Shown: positions 20,800 through 32,279 of the stretch, one piece after another
How positions within the stretch are numbered: the first letter of the stretch is position 1
Layout of the letters: each line of letters starts with the position of its first letter
NCBI GenBank assembly: GCA_947034895.1
Contig: OX344762.1
Coordinates: 35,072,760-35,136,759 of the forward strand
Source: Rhytidiadelphus loreus
Taxonomy: Eukaryota > Streptophyta > Bryopsida > Hypnales > Hylocomiaceae
Reading direction: 5' to 3'
DNA length: 64,000 nucleotides
Made by a program: the position numbers and the translations under genes
Notes under the pieces: generated by a model
Told to the model about the DNA's origin: nothing
The model's input: only the letters and a program-made list of their open reading frames with translations
The model's database searches: none

Positions 20800-23700
20800 C
20801 TAGACGATGCCATCTTTGAAAGGGCTCGCTTCCTGCAGATATTGTAGAGCCATCTGTGTCTGCACACACAGCCATGTTGTACTTCATGAATACCCATCCG
20901 AAGTTTTCACTCTAACCAGAACTAGAACCCATGATCACATCGAGGTAAGGCAGAGGATACTAAACCCGTTAAAAGACCAAATCTCGCACCTATTCTGACC
21001 GCTATTACCAACTCATCTATTCATAAACTGTCTTGCACTTATTAGCGAATGGTGTAAGCATGACCTGGCCACTGATCTTTGAATGGAAATGGGGATATCC
21101 ACTGTCACTATTAGTGTTCTACAACCTCCTACTTTGAAATTGCATAATATATTCATACATAATGATAAAATTTTGATTTGAACAGATTTGGCTCTTGCAC
21201 CCAAAGATCTTCCCACACCTCTACATCTCGCAGATATTGCATTCCTACATATGTTAAAACGCTTGTAGTGATGCAAATAGTATCCTATACCTTACTGACT
21301 CCCTCGAGTCAAAGAAAATAGGTCAAACCCTTTGAATGATGATTCCAATTACTATAAATCGTCTTTGCAAGTAACCAGTAACAGAATTATTTTCTAGAGT
21401 GAGCTAACGTTGAATAACTAATGCGCTGCTGGCTAAGTGTACGAGGTGCTTACATTTACATTCTCATGCGACAAGAAGCTTGCAATTGCGTTGTGGAAGT
21501 CGGGATCTGGAACGTAATGTGCACTGTAAGTGGCAGTGGGCAAATACCCTCTCTGGATCTTGTGTTCCCCTTGTGCTCCGGCTTCCACTGTTTTCAACTT
21601 CCACTCGATTGCTGCTTCAATTGCCTGTAGAAGATGAGAATACACTCAGAATCCATAATCAATATAACATTTAGACAACATCCGTTTTCCATGTTTCTTC
21701 ATACTCGATATTTCAAATGAGAAGTTTACGACCAAAGGAAGCTTCATATGTCGTATAAATCTTTGAGCAAGAATCACCTATTAGCTTCTAAAGTTAACAT
21801 TTTATTTTTAGCCTAGGAAACTGGTGATTAAATTGTGTTAAACTAGAACACAGCGTCTGAGCTCCAACATGGAGCTCACAATTGAATTTCTGATACGCAG
21901 AGCGTGTGAAACTTAGAAAATCCACACCAATACTTCCATGAGAGGCAATGAGACTGAAAGTGTCAGATTAGAAGACAAACTAATATCGATAAGAAGAGGA
22001 AACTAGAAAACAGACCTGGTAGTAGCACGCTTCGAAGTGAAGCGCGTGATAATGGGCGTACTCCTTACACCCCCAATTCCGGCCGTAAAGTGTATCCCCT
22101 CCAATAAGATTAAGTGCACCTGCAACAAGCTCCTCTTTGTCCTCGGCCGTCACAAGGAGGACGCGATCGCCCATGCGCTCTCCCAATAAGTGGAAAAACT
22201 CTCGAGTAAGGTACGCTTGACCCCATCTGTTCTACACCAAGTATGGACAGTGCTTGTAAATAAATAATATACTCTAAACAAAATACTTGAAGCCCGCCAC
22301 AGTAGCCATTGGGACAGTTGGTACTACGGAGGATCCACTCAGAGGACGAAACACAACATACAATAAGATTTCTTCTTCCAGGGTAAATGCTTTGAGGACT
22401 CCTTGCAAATGAAGGCCCCAATTCTGGCTCCAGGGTGCTTTTCCAAGACCTCCATAAATCACAAACCCTAAGGAATGGAGCAATCCTAAGGGTTTATCTC
22501 ATTGACCTTTGGTTTTCACAGATACACTGTACGTCGTATAGGACATCGTCATCATACAGGGTGGGTCCCTGTACTACTCCTTTCTCAACAATTGTTTAGC
22601 AATAGCTCATGACTAAGTTCATATCTTATTTCCTAGAGAGTTTTTAAGGCTTATACCATACGATTAGTCGGAGAGAATTGAAGCAAGTTCTGAAACCTTG
22701 ACGAGACATCCATGTATTCTACTTGACAAACCTGGCATTCTAAGTGGTTTGTAATGCTGTTGATTACTGCGTGGCAATATAGGGCATGAAAGGATGTCAA
22801 AGATTGGGAAGGATGTCTTACTTGTTATCAGTAGTATTTCGATAAAAGGTATAGAAAGCATCCCAATGACGAGGCTGTTGGCATCCATCCGAATCCACAA
22901 GTAAACATTCCGGACCATTTCATATATTACTATCTTCAGTGACAAGTGGGCTAAAAGTTGGATGGAGGAATTCCCAGGCTCGTGTTACATTTGCTTAACT
23001 GTTGCGATGGGAGAATCCCCGTAAGTACATAATACACCAGGGTATGACTGACATTATAAAACTCCTAGTGGAAATAAAACAGTTATGGGGTTTTCATACA
23101 CCATTACACAAACAGAACCCGCTGAATTCAGAATTTGGAAGTCAACGGAAAATGAAAATGTGCTTTAGATGTACCCCATCTAAGATGTACCTTAATGTCA
23201 TCGCCTCGTAGTCGCTTCATTGTAATATTCTGCCTCAAAACCTGACACAACGAAAGAAATATTGAGCATCTTATTCCCAATAATAGGCATATGCCCTAGC
23301 CAACCCACAATTGTCCAAATGGCCAACAGTGGCCACTTCCATGTCTACGGAAGTAGAAAGAAATTATTTAGAAAGCTCCAAGGAAAAAAAATGCACCAAA
23401 AAAATAAAAAATAAACTCTACATTTTGAACAATAGGAATATGTTTTGAAAGTTTCTACAGCCAACCTTAAGCTTCAAAAGTGGACTTTTTAATTTTAAGC
23501 TTGGGCACTTTGGGGTCAACGAGGATGAAAAAAAAGCAACCAACTTGAGAAGAAAAAAAATTGGAAGAATATGCAAACTTCTCCACAAGCTAGTGAGCGT
23601 CAGGAAAGCACCATCCTGAAGACCCCCAAATGAGAATTGACAATTTTAAGTTTGTTGAAGAATAGGTGTGAGTATAGGTCCGGTATCATGAACACCAAGG

Positions 23701-26150
23701 GAACCAACCTTCTTACGTTCTTGGCGTATATTTTTGCGCTTGCTTTGCTTCAAGTCCATCAAAAATTCATCGAAACTGCAACCCAGTGCCGAATGACACA
23801 AACAAATTCATGAATTGAATAAGACCTGACTCACAACCAGCACAAGCACACACTGCATCTACAATTCTAGGAAGAACTACTGCATTTGCCGATCCCGGGT
23901 AAATTTGGTCGAAGAAATTTGAACAAAAAAAGCTTGTTACAAACGTACTTGATATAATTACGATTCTTCCAGTGATATTGCACGCCCATTCTCTGCAAAT
24001 ATCCCATCTTGGCTACCTTTTCCCATTCTTGCCTCTCCGGAAATGTTATGTGGAGTGACGAAGCTTTCATCTGTGAAGTAGAAGCAAAATCAGAGAGATC
24101 TGATGTAAATTGAAGTTGTAAACACTCTGTAAGCATAACTGTACTAGTCAGCAAATAAACTAATACAAATAGAAACTTATATCCTACCCACAGAGTATAG
24201 GGATACATATCCTCATTCGAAATGTTTGCACATAATTAGACACGACATTTTGTCTAGATGGAGAGAGGAACTGTACCTGATTAGTGAGTTGTTGCATGCA
24301 ATTTACAAGCCCATCAAAGACCTGGTCCCGGAATGGGCCAGCTCTCACTAAAATGCGTGGACCTGTGGCCGGGGTGAAAGGAACGCAGCATTGCAGTTTG
24401 GGGTAGTACTTTCCGCCATACCGGAAAAATGCATTGGCCCATGCGTGGTCGAACACGTACTCTCCATATGAATGGCTACAAAAAGTTTCCAAAACAAGGG
24501 GGAAGGATACGTCATTCTCATCCCGTCTACTTTGAATTATTGCATCTTGTGTACTCAGAAGATACTGGTAATGCCCACAACACAACTTTTTCCAACAGGT
24601 TTGTTCTACCAATCATGCCGAAGTTTTAGGAGCTACTATAGCCTTTTGGAAGGCCTAATTATTTTGCCGTGCTGAGATTCAGTAACATCTACACCATCAT
24701 ATTATTAATACCATGTTATTACCAGATCATATATCTCGTTTGGGCGAGGTGTCTACACAAAGTTAATCCGGGTTGCTACTGATGTTTTTCAGGATCCTAA
24801 GTGCCCAAAGGGTTAAATGGGCCACTTTCATATCAATAGAAGTGGAATAGGAATGGCCAAAAGTGGCCGCTTTCATATATTTGGGAGTTGAAACGAATCA
24901 ATTAGGAAGCTGCAAGGCCACAATATGCATAGAAGAAATCATACCTTACATTATTGAACAATAGAAATACTTTTTGAAGCATACTATAATCGACTACCGT
25001 ACTAGGCTATCAGGGTCGGCAAAAAATAATTCTAAAAAAACGATTCCGAAATTTTAGGGAATTTTTTTCAAATTCAAAGAATTTTGTATGGAGAAACACT
25101 GGTTCGAAGGAGTATTCCTATTTTTAGCATCTACCGAATTTGATTTCCAACTTAATTAAATATTGGGCATGAAATTCCAATCCTCAAAGTGAACTTTCTG
25201 TTTTTAGATCAGGCGCTTAGAGGTTAACAAAGTAGGGTGTCCAATAGGATGATGTTGGGGCAGTGTTAGTGGCAGGGCTTACCTTTTGAGGTACAACGGA
25301 ACAACACCAAGAATTTCATTTTCGGCGTCCCGTGCGACGAGGTGCTGCGGCAACCAACCCTCCTCCTTCCAAACCCACAGACCTCTAACCATGTCATCAG
25401 AGCTATCGAAGGCAAAAGGCTTGGGACAAATGAGAAACCAGAAAAACACATGTTCCAAAATTTCACGCTTGATATCAGGTGCTGAGTTTTTCAGAACTAA
25501 CCGCAACAGCGCTTTTGCTATCCTCAAGGCTTGATAAAAAAGCATGGGCAACAAAGGGATTGATTGACTCGGATCCTGCAGCTTCGAGTGCACACAAGTC
25601 CCACGCCTCGGCAGACACGAGCGAAATCGAGGATACTACCGACACGGTAAGTGTCAAGGGCGACGCGTCCGAATCCCTTGTCGTCTCTTGCTTTGCCTGC
25701 AAAAAGAACATTGGGAAAAAATTCATTGAGAGAAAAACTGGAACGTTGTGAATCAAACCAAAGAAAAGAGACATCTATTGGAACGAGAAACAAAAAATGT
25801 CCGGACAACAACCATTCTCTATGAGATATATGATTTTCTGTACAGTGATACCTTCAATTACAAAGAGAGAGTGAACAGCATACCTGCTGGGAGAGGTGGT
25901 CCGCGGAGATGACCAGATTCTCTCGCTGGGGACGCAGCGTGACATGCTTGTTGGATTGGCGTTTTTGTCCCCAGAAGAGGGCAGTAGGGACGGCGGGGTA
26001 TTTGCGTAGGGAGGGGGAATAGGCGAAGTAAAGGTTCATGTGTAAGGGGAGAGAAGAAGAAGAGGAGGAGGAGGAGGAGGAGAGACGGAGCCAGGAAACT
26101 TGGTGTTGGCGCAGGCCATGGCCATGAGCGTGAATGGTCAAGGCCGCCAT
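20800..26150 (-). CDS. DUF482 (FemAB/GNAT-like) protein, 11 exons, probable plastid targeting
   Basis: Spliced 490-aa protein. My exon model is 26150-25884, 25696-25502, 25365-25283, 24475-24277, 24070-23949, 23775-23709, 23241-23191, 22874-22822, 22226-22016, 21624-21460 and 20859-20800. All introns are GT-AG and all phases agree (1473 nt in total). The first exon is Ser-rich with few acidic residues, resembling a chloroplast transit peptide. Family blocks follow: WDLCALEAAG, EEGWLPQHLVARD, SHSYGEYVFDHAWANA, PKLQCCVPFTPATGPRIL, SLHITFPERQEWE, LKQSKRKNIRQERKK, FYRNTTDN, ALNLIGGDTLYGRNWGC, LHFEACYYQ and GAQGEHKIQRGYLP. These identify DUF482, an acyl-CoA N-acyltransferase-fold family annotated in bacteria as 'peptidogalycan biosynthesis/recognition'. 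The substrate in plants is not known to me. The start ATG at 26150 sits in a fair context (CCATGG). Confidence 0.93.
23290..23490. repeat. Intronic dispersed repeat, copy 1
   Basis: It shares ordered blocks with about 24815-24990 (AGTGGCC, GAAGTRGAA, TTAGAAAGCT, TGAACAATAGRAATA, TTTTGAA). Both copies lie in introns of the DUF482 gene and in the same orientation. Boundaries are approximate. Confidence 0.6.
24815..24995. repeat. Intronic dispersed repeat, copy 2
   Basis: Partner of the copy at 23290-23490, with the same block order. It lies in the intron between exons 3 and 4 of the DUF482 gene. Confidence 0.6.
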
Positions 26151-28400
26151 GGAAGTACCGAATTCTACAACGAAATAATTGAATAGACAACAATGAGCTC
26201 TCGACTGGTAAGCTCCCAGCCAAGCTACAGTCTTTGCTCACCTTCCCTATTACAAGTCACGCTCATCGGTAACGCAATTTATAAGCAATTTGTAGACGTG
26301 ATTCATGCAGCTAATGCACACAAATCATTCGCCACCTCCCTACAGCAGAAAGAGCACCGTGTCAGCCGTGTGCCGGCCAAGACTGGCAGAATATTCTCGT
26401 TCTTCGGTTTCTAATTCCGCATCAATTCGAACGTTGTTCAATCTTTGTATGTTCACTTCCAGCTTAAGAACAGTCCTTTAAAACAGAATCGAAAAAAATG
26501 CAGTATATGGCAATCACAAACGGAACTGTGAGGAGGAGAATATCCCACATTCCAGCAATACAGAGTCAAGGCACAACAATGGCACAGTAACCCTAAACGG
26601 GTTGTATCGAACGTGAAATTCCATCCAACACGCAGAAAGAAATATGCAGGCTGAGTGCAGAGCAGACCTTCCCGGAATGCAGAGGTGGACTTGACCCTGT
26701 CTCAATTCCCGTACTCGGAGATGCCTTCACTTCTGCCCCCTTCACTGAATCAGGAGAACCTAAGCACCACGAAACAAGTTGAGTATTTAATTTAGCGGGA
26801 GATCAGTTGCAAAAACAATTGCAGACGAATTTGAGAGCATCGAAATGAAGGACTACTAATACCACCAAAACCTAAGGCAGCTTCAAACTTCAAACGCAAC
26901 GAAGAGTGTCAAAGAGGACGAGGATCATCAATTATAATGTTTGCAGGTTCAAAATCAAGTCGGTAGGATGTAAAGGTTAAAAATTAGAAAAGAGCTTCAC
27001 TAGACGTGGGAGGAGTACTGGCGCGAAATTTGATGCTTGAGGGCAACATAATGACCGCAATGCGCAGTTGCAAAAAATTGCAGCGAAATAGAGAAGAAAA
27101 GATGCCACCAAAACCTATTGCTATTTGCAACTTCAGAAAGCAAAGAAGCTAGAAATTCAAAGCGGCAGGGGATCTTCAGCTGAATATGCTCTCGAGTTCA
27201 AACTCCTAAAAATTATGAAAGAGAGCCAAAATCGCAGTGAACGGAGTACTAAGCTAAGCGCAAATTCTGATGCGCGAGTGCAACTCAATGAACGGAATGC
27301 ACAGTTGCAAGAAACATTTGGAAAAACATTCAAGAGCAGTGAAATCAAGAAGCCGCCGCCAAAACTTAATGCCACTGTATTTCCAATTTCAAAAGCAGAG
27401 AAGCAACAATTTCAAACCGGCAGATGCGCATTTGCAAGGAACAATTTAACATAAATTTCAACAGCAACGAAATCGAGAAGCTGCCGCCAAATCTTAATGC
27501 TACTTCCAACTTCAAAAGCAAAGAAGCTAGAGCTTCAAACCGGCAGATGCGCATTTGCAAGAAAACAGTTCGAAATCAAATCCTAATGCAATTCTCACCT
27601 TCGGAAGCGAAGAAGATCGAAACTCAAAAGCGGCAGAGGACTTTCAACTGAAAATGCTTGCGTATTCGAAATCCTAGAAACTAGAAAGAGAGGCTCACTT
27701 GCAGAGGGAGTAGTGCTAGCGCATATTCTATGCGCGAGTGGAACTCAATGAACGGAATGCGTAGTTGCAAGAAAAAAATGGAAAATAATTTAAGAGCAGC
27801 GAAATCAAGGAGCTGCCGCCAAATCTTAATCCAATTTCCAACTTCAAAGCAAAGAAGCGAAAATCTCAAAAGCAGCAGAGAGCGTTCAACTAAAAATGTT
27901 TGCATATTCAAAACTCCTAAGAATCAGAAAGAGAGGCTTACTGGCAGTGGGAGGCGTGGTAGCGCAAATTCTAATGCGCGAGGGGAACTTAATCAGCGGA
28001 ATGCGCATCTTCACCACCAAAGAGCTGGCCATCGCTGCTGCAAGAAATCCAAACTCCTCCACCAACAAGCTGAAGCATTTCCTAATGTGGCGTAACGTGT
28101 CTGGAAATCGGGAATCAAGTAGCGCTGTGATGTTAGATAGGCGACCACGCAACAGGAGAGTGGGACTTGAATCTGCACCACTCTTTGCACATGATCTCTC
28201 ACGGCAGCGAGGATTCATTCCCTTCCATTCATATGAAAGGGAAGACATGCAAGCGATGCGCCCTTTTCCCTTTTTCTTTCCGTTTCCTCTGGGGCCTTCG
28301 GGTTTCCGTCCAAATGTGGATGAATTGTGAGTATTCATCCATACTGGAAGCGGACTCCACGAAGCAGTTTTTGAATTACGGGACGCTACCTAATGACGTC
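26151..28400. repeat. Degenerate repeats upstream of the DUF482 gene
   Basis: Variants of AGCAGCGAAATCAAGAAG followed by CYGCCGCCAAAWCTTAATGC recur near 26840, 27081, 27338, 27465 and 27798. Companion words are TTCCAAYTTCAAAAGC, AACCGGCAGATGCGCATTTG and AACTCAATGAACGGAATGC. Unit lengths vary (about 125-330 bp). Short ORFs on both strands follow the repeats, so I do not call genes. The promoter of the minus-strand DUF482 gene must lie in the first part. Confidence 0.65.
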
Positions 28401-29038
28401 TATTGAAGCAATTTGAGTATGTTGGAGAGTAAGCTATGGATCTCATATGGGTTTTCTTGAGGGAAAGTTAAATAACAATGTTGAATGACGCAATTAGCAA
28501 TATATTCTTTCAACCAAAGTTCAAATATTATAAATTTCTAAATGAGTTCTTTGAAAAATACAAAATAGTTTTATTAGAGAAGTGTGAACATCAAAGCAAA
28601 AATCCATAAGCAATCACTATTTTGACCAAGGGCTCATGAAGCAATATCCTCGAATCTTAGAAAAGTGCATATCCCTATACAAACTCCTTTGGATCTCTTC
28701 CTTATAATGAATATAAAATTCAATTTAGTGTAATAAGGTAAAAATATCTAAAATTACCGACTTATTTCATTTAAGCTAATGATTGTGTAGCGATAGAGTC
28801 AAAATCCTAAATAGGAAAAAAATTTGCATGTAAAAAAATAAAAATCATAAATTATCAAAAATAAATTTAGAAGAGATTTTGTATTTTTTATGAAATTTCA
28901 AAGTTAAGACTTGAAGATTCTATTATTTTAAAAGCATGTAGTTACCACTCATAATGTTGAAGACATTCCACTTGGATACGTAATGATCATATTGATAATA
29001 CTTCAAAAAAAAACTAACTAATAGAATTGCAAAAGAGG
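28401..29038. other. Intergenic, no gene seen
   Basis: A+T-rich DNA with no supported feature. Confidence 0.5.
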
Positions 29039-29425
29039 ATGTAAGGTAGCAACACCCATAACCATCAATTTAAGCAATTCAGCATAGTTGGAGGCACTTT
29101 TTTCTAGAAAAAAATATTTTTTTAGTATTAGCAACTAAAAATCATGAATTTAAAAAAAAAAAATAGAATTTTTGGATAAAGTATCTAATTTCTGTGAATT
29201 TTCAAAGTAGAACTCACTAGGGCACCCTAAACCGCACTCTACTAAAGTTGCCTTGATTGTAGCACCAAAATCTTAAAAAATCAGAGCCTACCAACCACAA
29301 TTAAGCATTGGCATGGTTTTAAAGTACATTTGGAGACACTTAAAGATACTTTTGGAGACACTTTAAGGGAACTCTACTATCGAAGTATGGATACACTAAT
29401 GGTTATGGGTGTTGCTACCTTACAT
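29039..29425. mobile_element. Possible TIR element (MITE)
   Basis: The left end ATGTAAGGTAGCAACACCCA (continuing TAACCATC) is matched in reverse complement at 29398-29425, giving inverted arms of about 28 bp around a 387-bp noncoding segment. I could not define a target-site duplication, so the superfamily is open. It could also be an unrelated inverted duplication. Confidence 0.6.
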
Positions 29426-29520
29426 AATCATATACCACTTCCTTAATTTACAAATAGATCAACCATGACTTGAATGACTTGAATGCAGTCCATTACCATC
29501 TATTGAGGATCTAAAACCTT

Positions 29521-29797
29521 GAAAGACCAATGTCCTTAAAAGGAACAATAGAAAATTTAGGTAGGCTCCTATGAATTTAATTGTGAATTAATGAATCATC
29601 ATAAAACAATTTGAAAGACCAATGTCCTTTAAAGGGACAATAGGGAATTTAGGTAGGCTCCTATGAATTTAATTGTGAATTAATGAATCATCATGAAACA
29701 ATTTGAAAGACCAATGTCCTTTAAAGGGACAATAGGGAATTTAGGTAGGCTCCTATGAATTTAATTGTGAATTAATGAATCATCATGAAACAATTTG
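29521..29797. repeat. 92-bp tandem repeat, three copies
   Basis: Units start at 29521, 29613 and 29705 with GAAAGACCAATGTCCTT and contain AATTTAGGTAGGCTCCTATG and AATTGTGAATTAATGAATCA. Copies 2 and 3 are nearly identical. Diverged relatives of the middle part occur at about 31165 and 53145. Confidence 0.93.
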
Positions 29798-29799
29798 AA

Positions 29800-31150
29800 T
29801 AAAAGTGTAAGGAAGTACTCCTTTTAAGAAAATTAATATATTTCCAACCCTAGACAACTTGTACAAAATCCCTCGTCTACTTTTGAAATTTGTAGATGGT
29901 ATGGAGTCCTTTTTTTATCTTCTTCAAGATTTTTGTTACTTGAATTTGGCCATGGTGTTTTTTGATGCTAACTTGATAGAGTTTCAATGGCCACATGTGG
30001 CTACATAAGAGCTTAAGTAATAAGCTAACATTGACACATGCCAAAAAAGTCTAGCCTCCAATCAAAATATTTTATTAACTTGGGAAAGCCTAAGAAAATG
30101 ACCATCTTGAATTGAACTCCTCCAAGTATCATAGAAAGGAATATCGTAGCTTTGTAGTATCTTTGTCACAAAATAAATAATTAAAAACGTGTTTAAATTT
30201 TTGGAAAAGAAATAATCTAGTTTGTCAATTATACACACACATTAATATATAGAAATTTAACTTGCATTCAATTTATAAAAATTCAACTTGTTCCACACAA
30301 TTGTAAACATATATATCACATTTTTGCCTTGTCATTTGACCATTCAAAAGTAGAATCTCTTATAAACAAACATATTTTTCATATACAACAATCCTTAAGA
30401 CTTAACATAACCTTGATACACAAGGTAGAGAGTTTTGGGTTTAGAGGTCAAGACAAGGAATTAGATGAATGTATCCACTTTAGATGAAAGGAGTTACAAG
30501 TGAACTATCCAAAAATTGTAAGAACAACTTGGATGAATGTCTAACTTATTTTAATTATATTTTAAAATTATCCAATTTTAAAATATTAATTTTGGATAGT
30601 CTAATTATTTTTTTGCATTTTAATTAAGTAATAGGAAGACACCTGCCCAAGTTGCTAGGAAGCTACAATATATAACAACTTTCTTAGGACCAAATCCAAA
30701 CTAAATCATTAATTAGTGATATTATGAAAACAAATACAAAACTTGAAATTGACATTCAAATCATTATCCACCTAGTCTAATAATGTAACATAACAAAATA
30801 AAGAAATCCCGTTAAAATATTAATATATATTATTTGATTATATTTAAACTTGAAATAATATTATCTATAGTTTCATAATTTAAAAAAAATTCAAATAAAC
30901 AATCTATATTTTCAAATTTCTTAATTAAATTCCTAAAATTCAGAATTTACAAAGCTTCAACTACAATATGTGACATTCCAATGCTAAGGGCATCTGTAAT
31001 AGACTCCAAAATTTGTCGTGCCAAATATAACTCTAACTTTTCATTGCACTTTGTATTTAGAACTTGAAATTTCTATCATTCAAAACGTATTCAAATGTAC
31101 TTTGACTAGGTATAAGATAATTCAAATTTAGACATTGGACAAAGAAAACA
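29800..31150. other. Intergenic, no gene seen
   Basis: Strongly A+T-rich. I see no ORF, RNA gene or ordered repeat that I can support. Confidence 0.5.
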
Positions 31151-31159
31151 AACTACTTT

Positions 31160-31350
31160 AACCCCTAAAATCCCATTGTCCCCTTGGGGGACAATTTGGA
31201 ATTTGGGTAGGTTCCTATGAGCTCGATTTATACTAGAATTTTTTGCAACTTTTTCAGGGCATGTAGTTTTTCGAGAGGTTCAAAGATATATAATTTTTAT
31301 TTGAATCCAATGCCAAATGAAGAAGTTATAGTTTTTTTTGGTGAAACCAA
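31160..31350. repeat. Dispersed repeat related to 53145-53320
   Basis: Shared words are GACAATTTGGAATTTGGG, TATAATTTTTATTT and a terminal AAGTTA, with the same order and spacing. A related core is found in the 92-bp tandem at 29.5 kb. Confidence 0.65.
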
Positions 31351-31359
31351 ACTCAAGGA

Positions 31360-32279
31360 GTAGGCTAGTTAGATACTTTTTCCTTGACTTTGAAAGAGGG
31401 CAGGGTTTCCAGAGCAAAATCGACTATGGAAGTGGGCAACAAGTTTAGATTGCAGTCCCCAATTATAAAGGACCTTTTAAGGCCATATTCATTAAATTGA
31501 GACAACGTGGATTCTCATTTTAATCATCTTCCTAAATTTAGTATATAGAAGAGTTCATTAAATTGAGACAATTCAATAAATTGAGACCATTAAATGGTGG
31601 AAGAATAAAAAAATTCTACAAAGATAAGAAATTTGAGGAAAAAAATAGTAGTGAAGGACGTTGAAAGGTGGAATTTTGGACGGCAAACTTGAACCATTTA
31701 TAATAAGTACTTAACTAGAATATCTAAGTAAATAGTTTGTCATATGGCAAGGTAGAGAATTTTGAAATCATCCATGATAGAATACATTTGTCCACCTAGC
31801 CTTATCAAAAACTACAATGTCAAAGTAAAGAATTTGACATATGCTTAGATAGAGAAGTTCATAATTACTTTGTATAGAAAACATTAGTACTCCTAGTGTT
31901 CCAAAACAAATGTCATAGACAATGGAATTACAATGAAGAACTTACAAAATACACAATAAAATATACAAGAAATAAAAATAAAAATTTATTATATTATACA
32001 ACATCTATAACATCAAATTCTAAAATAATATAAAAAAGATCAAAACAATGAACTAAAAGAATAAAAAAACTAAATCTATTTCATCTTCTCCACCTATTTT
32101 TTTCTAACAACTTTTTATTATATTTTTTTGTGCCCTAATCAAAGAAACTATCAACTTCTACAACTCTTTATAATTTATTTTTTTTCCATATTTTTTTGTC
32201 ATCCTTCTTAAAGGTAAGAAAATAACGTATAAACTCGCAAAACTCCTAATGATTTCCTATACCTACAAACTATTCATCT
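31360..32279. other. Intergenic, no gene seen
   Basis: A+T-rich DNA on the 3' side of the broken transposase-like gene. I looked for a terminal inverted repeat here and found none. Confidence 0.5.
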
